The position numbers and the translations under genes are program-made. From NCBI GenBank assembly GCA_020431945.1, contig JAGQHH010000625.1, forward strand, positions 1 to 7,273: a DNA stretch of 7,273 nucleotides, in the 5' to 3' direction. Below are positions 1-6,316 of the stretch, one piece after another. Position 1 is the first letter of the stretch. Each line of letters starts with the position of its first letter. The DNA comes from Cyanobacteria bacterium HKST-UBA02 (GTDB lineage: Bacteria; Cyanobacteriota; Vampirovibrionia; Obscuribacterales; Obscuribacteraceae). The notes beneath the pieces are model-generated. The model saw only the letters and a list, made by a program, of their open reading frames with translations. It searched no databases and was not told the origin of the DNA.

Positions 1-700
1 CGAGAGCCTGCACTGCGGCGATTCTGACCCGCAGATAGTTGTCGTTGAGGGCGGCGGTAAGGGCCGGGACCGCGATCTTCGCATTGCTGTGATAGCGGCT
101 CAGGGCTGATGCTGCAGCGGCGCGCAGGGAGGGAGCATTGTTCGATTTGAGAACATCGACGAGCACTTCGGTGGATCTCGTGTGCAGGGTGGGCCGCTCT
201 TCACGCGCCAGGTGGGCGAGAGCCTCGATGGCTTTTCGCGCTACCGAGACTTCTTTGTCTGTTTTGATGAACTCGATGATGGTGGCTTTCACGTCATCAG
301 TTTTGGGACCGATGTTTCCCAGGGTGGTGATCAGGGCTGACTTGACCTGGTTGTCGTCGCTTGCCTTGAGAATGCCGATGATGGTGCTCAGAGAGGAATC
401 GCTGATCGAAAAGTCCTGGTTGCTCGAAAGGCGCTCCAGGAGCTGGGAGGCTTTGAGCTTGACAGTGGGATCGCTGGTGTCGAGAAGATCGACAAGGGCC
501 TCGGCAGCCTCGGACGGGCGGTCGTGGACCTGGCGCTCGAGCTCGTAAATATCGAGCTGGACGCCCTGGGTATTGGCGCGAATCGCTTTGATGATGCTTT
601 TCACCGGCTCGCTGGACGAAAGACCCGGCGCGGCGGTCGCCGGCTCAGCCAGAAAGGGGGCTCCTGCGGCAATGACAGCCACGATCAATCGCTTTCGCAT
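1..700 (-). CDS. Secreted HEAT-repeat protein, N-terminal part (runs off window)
   Basis: An open frame starts at the ATG at 698-700 and continues past base 1; 233 residues are visible and there is no stop. The N-terminus (MRKRLIVAVIAAGAPFLA, then ATAAP) is a typical Sec signal peptide, with cleavage likely near residue 24. From about residue 66 there are at least five consecutive helical repeats of roughly 30-40 residues (about 66-92, 104-131, 137-165, 176-203, 207-233). Each has the pattern hydrophobic helix, D/N turn, V-R/K, then A-LG/AL, as in ALTAALNDNYLRVRIAAVQAL. This is the HEAT/PBS-lyase-like pattern, normally a protein-binding scaffold without catalysis. A GAGG ribosome binding site lies 8 bases before the ATG. 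Two further ATGs just upstream are out of frame. It lies 78 bases after the beta-propeller gene and could be co-transcribed or use its own promoter. The partner and exact role are unknown. Confidence 0.85.
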   Translation of the reverse strand, partial: MRKRLIVAVIAAGAPFLAEPATAAPGLSSSEPVKSIIKAIRANTQGVQLDIYELERQVHDRPSEAAEALVDLLDTSDPTVKLKASQLLERLSSNQDFSISDSSLSTIIGILKASDDNQVKSALITTLGNIGPKTDDVKATIIEFIKTDKEVSVARKAIEALAHLAREERPTLHTRSTEVLVDVLKSNNAPSLRAAAASALSRYHSNAKIAVPALTAALNDNYLRVRIAAVQAL

Positions 701-728
701 AAGGCAATCCTCATCTCCATCTAGTGGA

Positions 729-758
729 ATGATACCCGTTGAGCCCGGCATCGGTCAG
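729..758 (-). promoter_or_regulatory. Possible sigma-70-type promoter for the HEAT-repeat gene
   Basis: On the minus strand, CTGACC (758-753; 4 of 6 matches to TTGACA) is followed after 18 bases by TATCAT (734-729; 5 of 6 matches to TATAAT). Transcription would start near 722 and give a leader of about 20 bases containing the GAGG ribosome binding site. The -35 element overlaps the inverted repeat at 752-776. This is only a consensus match and could be chance. Confidence 0.3.
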
Positions 759-776
759 GGGGGAAACCCTGATCCG
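752..776. repeat. Intergenic hairpin, copy A of a dispersed repeat
   Basis: CGG-TCAGGG (752-760) pairs with CCCTGA-T-CCG (767-776): nine base pairs with one bulged T and a GGGAAA loop. It begins 2 bases beyond the stop codon of the beta-propeller gene. Seventeen bases (760-776, GGGGAAACCCTGATCCG) recur exactly on the opposite strand at 5773-5789. No T-tract follows on the minus strand, so it is not a standard intrinsic terminator. It could be a REP-like element, an mRNA 3'-end stabiliser or a weak terminator. Confidence 0.6.
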
Positions 777-778
777 GA

Positions 779-1936
779 TTATGGCTTGTCCGGAGCGAAC
801 CGGATCAGAAGAGCCCGGGGAAAATAAATCGAGGCATTGTTGAAATGACTTTCCATATCTTTTGTATTGCGGCAATAAGTGACCACGAGAGAGCGCTCCC
901 TGGCGGATAGCTCGCTGTGACCCTTGGCGCTGTAGAGAATGACGTTGTCTTCCTTTTCGGGGCAGTTATAGACCCGTGTGGCGGCGCTCCAGGGACCTTC
1001 CGGGCAGGGCGCTCTGCGGACGGCGATGTCTTTGCTGAATGGAGGCATATAGGCTGCTACCACGCCCTCGATACCCTTCACCCTGCCCACGGACATCTCG
1101 GGTCCGGCGTCCTCGAACAAGATAGTGGCTTTCTCCGGGGTGCTGCTCCAGGTGGCGCCGCCGGCGAAGAATTCCATATTCTTCAGATTCAGCGCGGCAA
1201 GAGAATCACGATCTATACGAGCTAGAATCAGGGGATGGGCGTTCATGCCTGATTTGCGTCTGGGGGCGGTGCAAAAAACGAAGAGATAATTGCCCTGCAG
1301 ATAGCAGGCGGCTCCGGCATGGACCGCTTCCGGGTCCCAGGGGAGGGTGACGGAGCGCTGCTTCCAGTTGGCCGGCTCTTCCTGGGGATTGTCGATGACG
1401 ACGAGATCGTGACCGGCGGTCTCGAACTGGAAGGGCGGGGGAAGCTTCAGGTTGGTGCGAATGCGGTGCAGGAAAACATAGAGCTTGCCGTCCACGAAGG
1501 CGCCATCGCCGGGCCAGACATACTCTTTGTCTTTTGCTTTCCAGATGGAGTCGGGCTTGGGCTTTGACTTGTCCCAGTAGAATGTCAGGTCACCATATTC
1601 GATGCCGGAGGGTTTTGTTTCATCGGCATGGAGCTTTCCCCTGGCGATGGTGTTGTTGATCATGTCTACTTTGATGCGCTTGGAGCCTTCGATGTCACCG
1701 ATCCAGGTGTCTCCGAAAGTCCAGATCGTCTCCTCCAGCCCGATGGGGACCGAGAAGGCGCCGTCGGCTCCGACCCAGCCGTGGTGCTGATCGAAGAGCC
1801 TGTTGAGCTCGGTGAGGGGCTCGACGGATTCGGCTTCGAGGGGTGGGGGAGTCTGGATTAAGTCGGAGCCCGCGCAAAACCCCGGCCCGAGAGACAGGCT
1901 CAGAAGAGCTAATAAGGCGCAAAAAAACAGGGGCAT
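779..1936 (-). CDS. Secreted DUF4185/DUF5005-like beta-propeller protein
   Basis: This 385-residue protein has a hydrophobic N-terminus (about residues 1-22) that looks like a signal peptide, although the annotated start lacks the usual positive charge. The mature part carries motifs I associate with the DUF4185/DUF5005 group, which resemble five-bladed glycosidase-like propellers: GWVGADGAFSVP (53-64), WTFGDTWIG (72-80), MINNT (92-96), WPGDGAFVDGKLYVF (141-155) and a closing YFPRALLIRF (371-380). These suggest exported carbohydrate binding or processing, but no catalytic residues can be assigned. It starts 15 bases after the stop of the triple-AAA protease gene, so the two very likely share a transcript. 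The ribosome binding site is weak. An in-frame CTG three codons upstream (1943-1945) would add Leu/Met-Lys-Pro and give the signal peptide a lysine. The family assignment comes from motif recognition only. Confidence 0.75.
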   Translation of the reverse strand: MPLFFCALLALLSLSLGPGFCAGSDLIQTPPPLEAESVEPLTELNRLFDQHHGWVGADGAFSVPIGLEETIWTFGDTWIGDIEGSKRIKVDMINNTIARGKLHADETKPSGIEYGDLTFYWDKSKPKPDSIWKAKDKEYVWPGDGAFVDGKLYVFLHRIRTNLKLPPPFQFETAGHDLVVIDNPQEEPANWKQRSVTLPWDPEAVHAGAACYLQGNYLFVFCTAPRRKSGMNAHPLILARIDRDSLAALNLKNMEFFAGGATWSSTPEKATILFEDAGPEMSVGRVKGIEGVVAAYMPPFSKDIAVRRAPCPEGPWSAATRVYNCPEKEDNVILYSAKGHSELSARERSLVVTYCRNTKDMESHFNNASIYFPRALLIRFAPDKP

Positions 1937-1951
1937 AGGCTTCAGGTGTTT

Positions 1952-4900
1952 TTACCCGTTGTCTTTACTCTTGTCGGGGTCCGATTCGGCGGTGGCGGGC
2001 GGCGGTGTCTCTTTTCCTGATCCGTTCGTTCCGGACCCGTTCTTGGATTTCTTGCCGGGCTTTCCTTTGCCGACGGTGGCAAGACCGGCAAGGAAGTCCA
2101 CATCGATAACCGGTCTTTGACCGACAAGCTTGCGTTCGGCGAGAGTGGCAATCTCTCTGTCCAGATCTTCCTCTCTGATCTGAGGTTCGAGAATGCGGAC
2201 GATATCCTTGAAGTAGAGGGTTTCTTTCTCGACCAGAGCTGCTGCCATGGTATCTAGCTCTTCGCGTTTGGAGCGCAGAAGCTTCTCTACATTCGCGTAG
2301 CACTCGTCGACAATTTTCTTGATCTCGATCTCTATCTCTCTTTCTGTCTCCGGAGACGCCTTGCCGTCGTTGTCGAAGCCGAATGCGACATTGGTGTTGA
2401 ATTTGAAAGTGCCCATGCCGTAACGGCGTACCATGGCACTGGCTGTGCGGGCGACACTCGACAGGTCGGCGCTGACGCCGGCTGCGTTTGTTTCACGGAA
2501 AATGGTCTCGGCTACGAGACCGCCCAGCCCGACTTCGATTCTTGAGCGGAGCTCGAAAGCGTTCGGCACATGGTGGAAGTTGTCGTCCTTATCCACGGAC
2601 CACATATAGCCGAGAGCGGCGCCGCTGGGCACGATGGTTACTACCTGAATGCGCTCCAGCTCGTTGCGGTAATAGGATACGATCGTGTGCCCGGACTCGT
2701 GATAGGCGGTTTTCCATAGGTCTTTGAGGACCACGTTTTGAGTTCGATGCATGCCGAAGTGGACTCTTTGAATTGCTTGAATCATGTCCACCTGGCTGAC
2801 CGCGGTGCGACCATTGCGAATAGCCGTGAGACCTGCCTCGTTGACTATATTGGCGAGCTCGGCTCCGGCGTCGAACACGGTCATCCTGGCGATTTCCAGG
2901 ATATTGACCGAGTCGTCCAATTCTATGCTCTCCAGATAGTGCTGGAGAATCGCCTCTCGCCCTTCCAGATTCGGCAGAGGAACGTCGATCCGTCGATCGA
3001 ATCTCCCTGGCCGAAGAAGAGCATCATCGAGCATGCCTGGATTATTGGTAGCACCGATGGTGAGTACTTTGTGCTTGCCGAACCCGTCCATTTCTACAAG
3101 AAGCTGGTTTAGAGTCCGGTTTACCTCATTTTGCCCGCCGAAGCCTCTGTCCTTGGTTCGACTGGAGCCCACTGCATCGATCTCGTCGATGAAGACAATG
3201 GCGGGTTTGCCGCTACGCCGTGCTTGTTCGTATATGGCCCTGACTCTCTGGGCACCGAGACCGACCCAGACCTGTACGAAGTCGGTGCCGGCCATGGAGT
3301 AGAACGATACTCCTGCTTCATTGGCGATGGCTTTGGCGAGCATGGTCTTACCGGTGCCGGGCCGACCGACTAGAAGTATTCCCTTGGGGGCTTTGAGACC
3401 GCTTTTCTGGACGATGTCTATGTTTTTAAGCAGCGTCACTACTTCTTTGGCCTCGCTGATGGCCTCGTCCATTCCCTTGACGTCCTCGAGTTTGACATCG
3501 AGGTCTGGTACCTTCGAGAGATTCATACCATCGGTGTTGAGTTTGTGACCGGCTGTCACTGACACGCGGCCTATCGCTTCTTCCAGATCATCAGCGTCGA
3601 TCCGCTTCTTGGCTTTACGAACGGCAAGAATGGCTGCTTCGTTGACGGTAGCTGCTATGTCCGCGCCGGAGAAATTGAAGGACTGCTTTCCGAGCGTTTC
3701 CAGGTCGATATCTTCTTCTACTTTGACCTTCTCGAGATAGGTCTTGAAAATTTTCTCCCTGGCCTCAGCATCGGGAAGAGGTACATATAGTTTGCGATCG
3801 AAGCGACCCGAGCGCAAAAAGGCCGGGTCGAGCTGATTCTCGACATTGGTTGCGCCAATCGTGATCACATTGCTGTGACCGCCGACACCGTCTAGCTCCA
3901 CCAGGATCTGATTGAGTTCGGTGGTACGCTCGTTTCCTGTGTCGCGCATGGTGCCGCCCACGGCATCGATCTCGTCAATGAAGACGATGGCAGCCGGGCT
4001 CTTTCTGGCTTGACTGTAGAGCGAGCGGATTCTAGCTGCCCCTTCGCCTCTGAATGAGCTCTTGAAGTAAGTCGCGGAAAGTCCATAGAAAGGAACTCCG
4101 GCCTCGTTCGCGATGGCTTTGGCAAGCATAGTCTTACCGACTCCAGGCGGGCCGATCATCATGATTCCTTTGGGGAGCTTGGCGCCAATCTGGCGTAGCT
4201 CATCGCCGCGCTTCAGGAAGTCGACAATTTCGCTGATGTCCTGCTTGACGTCGTCGATTCCAATAACGTGCTCCAGCCTGACTTTCGGGTCATGGGTAAT
4301 GAGCTCCACGCCGGAGGTGAGAGTGCGTTCCAGACCGATTGCGATGTTGTCCAGAGCAGTCTTGATCGTGTCCAGGGTGACTTTGTTCGGTCCACCCGGG
4401 CGTCTTGCCAGGAGCGCTGCTTCGTTTACGACGTTGGCGATGTCGGCAGGCGAATAGTTGGCTGTGAGATCCACAAGCTCTTTCATCTCGATATTTTCGT
4501 CATGAGCGACTTTATTCAGGTAGTACTTGAAAATCAGCCCCCGTTCTTCTTCTGTGGGGATCTGGAAGTAAATTCGCCGACTCATCCGGCCCGCTCTTAA
4601 AAGAGCCGGATCGAGCATGCCATCATTATTGGTTGCGCCAATAACCAGCATGCGGGAGCCATGGAAGCCGTCCATCTCGGTGAGTAGAGTATTGAGGGTC
4701 ATATTCATATCTGTCTGACCGCCGAAACCCCGGTCGGCTTGCCGCCGGGCCCCGACCGATTCGATCTCGTCTATGAACAGGATAGCCCTGTCGTGCTGGC
4801 GAAGCTTGGCGAAGAGCATCTTGAGCTTGAGCACTCCGAGACCCATGATCAGTCCGCTGAGACCACCACCCTCGATGACATAGAAGGGCACGCCGACTTC

Positions 4901-5368
4901 GTTGGCGATGGCGCGGGCGAAGATAGTCTTGCCGACTCCGGGAGGACCGATGAAGATCATGCCCTTGGGGACATCGGCGCCGGAGTCCATGTAGTGCTGG
5001 CTGTTAGAGAGAATATCGATAACTTCTTTGATCTCGACTTTGGCTTTGTCATTGCCGATGAGTTCTTCGAGCGTCTGGGGAGCCTTCGGGCTGATAGGCG
5101 GATCTTTGAAAAGAAACGGAAAGAACTTCTTTCCGAATGGCTTGGGAGCTTTGGAATCGGCTCTGGGTGGAAGCGGAAAGAGGATCGAGAGGAGAATATA
5201 GAACTGCATCAAGATGAGCAGGGCACCGAATATAGCGGCGCCGATCAAGTTGATGATCGAGTATTTCAGAAGAGCCGGGAAGGAGGTGAACGGGTTCCAC
5301 CACTGGGCCGTGAGAATCAGGACCACGGTCCATATGATCAAGAGCGTCCAACGGGCCCAATTTTTCAT
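1952..5368 (-). CDS. FtsH-like membrane protease with three AAA+ modules and an M41 peptidase domain
   Basis: This 1138-residue protein has two N-terminal membrane helices (about 7-23 and 38-64) joined by a loop of about 15 residues. Three AAA+ modules follow. Module 1 (about 97-348) has Walker A GPPGVGKT at 141-148, Walker B ILFIDE at 196-201 and arginines R258, R261 and R264. Module 2 (about 363-606) has GPPGVGKT at 406-413, IVFIDE at 461-466 and R519, R522 and R525. Module 3 (about 625-875) has GRPGTGKT at 668-675, IVFIDE at 724-729 and R786, R789 and R792. The M41 domain (about 876-1065) has zinc ligands in HESGH (H890, H894) with catalytic E891, and a probable third ligand D968 in VSADL. 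The C-terminal 38 residues are low-complexity and charged. The predicted role is ATP-dependent extraction and degradation of membrane or misfolded proteins, with the catalytic part in the cytoplasm. Ordinary FtsH is about 610-650 residues with one AAA+ module and a larger periplasmic domain, so this is a variant and not a standard ftsH. AGGA lies 11 bases before the ATG. The beta-propeller gene follows after 15 bases. Confidence 0.95.
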   Translation of the reverse strand: MKNWARWTLLIIWTVVLILTAQWWNPFTSFPALLKYSIINLIGAAIFGALLILMQFYILLSILFPLPPRADSKAPKPFGKKFFPFLFKDPPISPKAPQTLEELIGNDKAKVEIKEVIDILSNSQHYMDSGADVPKGMIFIGPPGVGKTIFARAIANEVGVPFYVIEGGGLSGLIMGLGVLKLKMLFAKLRQHDRAILFIDEIESVGARRQADRGFGGQTDMNMTLNTLLTEMDGFHGSRMLVIGATNNDGMLDPALLRAGRMSRRIYFQIPTEEERGLIFKYYLNKVAHDENIEMKELVDLTANYSPADIANVVNEAALLARRPGGPNKVTLDTIKTALDNIAIGLERTLTSGVELITHDPKVRLEHVIGIDDVKQDISEIVDFLKRGDELRQIGAKLPKGIMMIGPPGVGKTMLAKAIANEAGVPFYGLSATYFKSSFRGEGAARIRSLYSQARKSPAAIVFIDEIDAVGGTMRDTGNERTTELNQILVELDGVGGHSNVITIGATNVENQLDPAFLRSGRFDRKLYVPLPDAEAREKIFKTYLEKVKVEEDIDLETLGKQSFNFSGADIAATVNEAAILAVRKAKKRIDADDLEEAIGRVSVTAGHKLNTDGMNLSKVPDLDVKLEDVKGMDEAISEAKEVVTLLKNIDIVQKSGLKAPKGILLVGRPGTGKTMLAKAIANEAGVSFYSMAGTDFVQVWVGLGAQRVRAIYEQARRSGKPAIVFIDEIDAVGSSRTKDRGFGGQNEVNRTLNQLLVEMDGFGKHKVLTIGATNNPGMLDDALLRPGRFDRRIDVPLPNLEGREAILQHYLESIELDDSVNILEIARMTVFDAGAELANIVNEAGLTAIRNGRTAVSQVDMIQAIQRVHFGMHRTQNVVLKDLWKTAYHESGHTIVSYYRNELERIQVVTIVPSGAALGYMWSVDKDDNFHHVPNAFELRSRIEVGLGGLVAETIFRETNAAGVSADLSSVARTASAMVRRYGMGTFKFNTNVAFGFDNDGKASPETEREIEIEIKKIVDECYANVEKLLRSKREELDTMAAALVEKETLYFKDIVRILEPQIREEDLDREIATLAERKLVGQRPVIDVDFLAGLATVGKGKPGKKSKNGSGTNGSGKETPPPATAESDPDKSKDNG

Positions 5369-5402
5369 GACTCTGGCTATCCTCTCTTATGAAACTAGAA
5401 TC

Positions 5403-5417
5403 TTCCGACCATCGGAA
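5403..5417 (-). other. Small hairpin between the 75-residue gene and the protease gene
   Basis: TTCCGA and TCGGAA form a perfect six-base-pair stem around a three-base loop. On the minus strand it lies 13 bases after the stop of the small protein gene and 34 bases before the protease ATG. Only a broken T-rich stretch (GATTCTAGTTT) follows. A weak or partial terminator, or an RNA processing or stability site, is possible. Chance is also possible at this size. Confidence 0.35.
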
Positions 5418-5430
5418 AGTCTGCTCTCAT

Positions 5431-5658
5431 TCACGTTTTCGTATCCTTGATGCTGGCGGCGCCGAGATAGTCCCGGTCCATGTCCACGAAATTCATCTCC
5501 GGAAGCATGCCTGCTTCGGCGCGGCACTTCAAGGCGACGTTTTCATGGACGATGCAATCCCGCACGGCCACGGGACGAAAATCACGCGAAAGACCCCGGC
5601 CTCCGAAAAGGCAGGTGAAGGTGAGAACCACTATGAAAGCTATTATGTAGTTTCGCAT
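5431..5658 (-). CDS. Small secreted or membrane-anchored protein of unknown family (75 residues)
   Basis: I do not recognise this protein. It begins MRNY, followed by an uninterrupted hydrophobic stretch (about residues 5-19) and GGRGLSRD, which fits a signal peptide or signal anchor. The remaining 50 or so residues are polar and contain two cysteines, C35 and C45, that could form a disulfide outside the cytoplasm. C16 lies inside the hydrophobic stretch, but TFTC is not a convincing lipobox. The ribosome binding site is weak: GGGA about 10 bases upstream, or AGG directly before the ATG. The gene has the same orientation as its neighbours and lies 62 bases before the protease start, so it may be the first gene of that transcript. 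A 106-codon frame on the other strand overlaps it but lacks protein-like features. Its reality rests on the signal-like N-terminus and gene order. Confidence 0.55.
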   Translation of the reverse strand: MRNYIIAFIVVLTFTCLFGGRGLSRDFRPVAVRDCIVHENVALKCRAEAGMLPEMNFVDMDRDYLGAASIKDTKT

Positions 5659-5725
5659 ACCTGTGTTGTTCCCATCTCGACCCGGAATCTCCCGTGGAAG
5701 CCGCCATAGGGCTTGCTAAAGAGCT

Positions 5726-5731
5726 ATTTTA
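5726..5731 (-). promoter_or_regulatory. Possible -10 element upstream of the small protein/protease genes
   Basis: TAAAAT on the minus strand (5 of 6 matches to TATAAT) lies about 67 bases before the small gene's ATG and directly beside the inverted-repeat arm at 5731-5740. No convincing -35 element is seen at 16-18 bases. Promoter activity is inferred only from this box and from the need for transcription after the repeat region. Confidence 0.2.
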
Positions 5732-5784
5732 ACCCTGATCGCAGGGCGGCGCTCGGTTGGTTGAGACGTTATCGGATCAGGGTT
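5731..5784. repeat. 10-bp inverted repeat in the gap between the CPGC thioredoxin-like and small protein genes
   Basis: AACCCTGATC at 5731-5740 is the exact reverse complement of GATCAGGGTT at 5775-5784, with 34 bases between the arms. The left arm can also form a local hairpin (CCCTG-ATCG-CAGGG, 5733-5746). The right arm is also part of the hairpin at 5775-5795. Alternative foldings are therefore possible. The same ten-base word occurs at 765-774, so this is a third, partial copy of the dispersed repeat. Confidence 0.6.
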
Positions 5785-5795
5785 TCCCCTGGATC
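5775..5795. repeat. Intergenic hairpin, copy B of the dispersed repeat
   Basis: GATC-AGGG (5775-5782) pairs with CCCT-G-GATC (5787-5795): eight base pairs with one bulged G and a TTTC loop. It begins 8 bases beyond the stop codon of the CPGC thioredoxin-like gene. Bases 5773-5789 are the exact reverse complement of 760-776. Relative to the upstream gene it is inverted compared with copy A. No T-tract follows, so its action as an intrinsic terminator is doubtful. Confidence 0.6.
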
Positions 5796-5803
5796 AAGCC
5801 GCT

Positions 5804-6304
5804 CTATGACGGATCCCTTGGCTGATTATCCAGAGCGGGCGCCGATTGCGGAATATTGATCTGATTGCGAGCCAGCCAGCCGCGCATGGAATTCTCGTCC
5901 ATGGCGCCTTCATTGGTATCCTGCACATGGCCTTCCTGGAAGATCATAAATGTAGGCACGCCATAGACGTTATATTTGCCCGCCAGTTTAGGGCTCTTTT
6001 CGAGATTGACCTTGCAGATCGTGACCTTGCCCTGTCCCTCATAAGCCAGGGTGCCGAGCACCGGAGCCACCTGCTTGCAGCCCGGGCAGTTGTCGGTATA
6101 GAACTCTACGAGTACCGGATCCCGTGAATCCAGGACATAGCCCTGGAAGGTGCTCTCATCGGTTTCGAAGATGAGTTCCTGACCCCGCAGGGCGGGCTGG
6201 TTGGCGCCCTGGTCATCCTGCAGGGGTTGCACCTTGAAGTTCATGCCGTTGAGTATGGAGCCCACCGCCAGAGCCAGCAGAAACGCGATTACGACCTCTT
6301 TCAT
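5804..6304 (-). CDS. Membrane-anchored thioredoxin-like protein with CPGC active site
   Basis: This 166-residue protein starts with a hydrophobic segment (residues 3-19, after MKE) that is probably an uncleaved signal anchor, because no clear cleavage site follows. A linker of about 25 residues is followed by a thioredoxin fold (about 43-150): VLVEFYTDNCPGCKQVAPVL contains the redox pair C73 and C76, KVTICKVNLEKSP contains an extra C97, and GVPTFMIF contains the usual cis-proline P117. The C-terminal tail (about 151-166) is polar. The likely role is thiol-disulfide exchange or thiol reduction on the outer face of the cytoplasmic membrane. The active site is CPGC, preceded by DN, instead of the usual WCGPC, so its redox potential and partners may differ. 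GAGGA lies 6 bases before the ATG, immediately after the T-tract of an intrinsic terminator, which suggests transcription separate from the upstream FAS1 gene. Confidence 0.88.
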   Translation of the reverse strand: MKEVVIAFLLALAVGSILNGMNFKVQPLQDDQGANQPALRGQELIFETDESTFQGYVLDSRDPVLVEFYTDNCPGCKQVAPVLGTLAYEGQGKVTICKVNLEKSPKLAGKYNVYGVPTFMIFQEGHVQDTNEGAMDENSMRGWLARNQINIPQSAPALDNQPRDPS

Positions 6305-6316
6305 GGGATTTCCTCG

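Noticed and set aside
138..548. 136-codon plus-strand frame opposite the HEAT-repeat gene
   Set aside because: Its Ser/Arg-rich composition without motifs is explained as the antisense of regular HEAT repeats.
2744..5080. Three separate ftsH-like genes or pseudogene fragments
   Set aside because: The frame is continuous from 5368 to 1952 with no stop or frameshift. Linkers between modules are short and protein-like, and only one M41 domain and one membrane anchor are present.
4739..5392. 217-codon open frame on the plus strand opposite the protease N-terminus
   Set aside because: It lies wholly against the strongly supported triple-AAA gene. Its translation is rich in D, E, G and H with no recognisable domain, as expected for an antisense shadow.
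5389..5709. 106-codon plus-strand frame over the small secreted protein gene
   Set aside because: It runs against the direction of every other gene and has no signal, domain or convincing ribosome binding site. The minus-strand frame has a signal-like N-terminus and fits the gene order.
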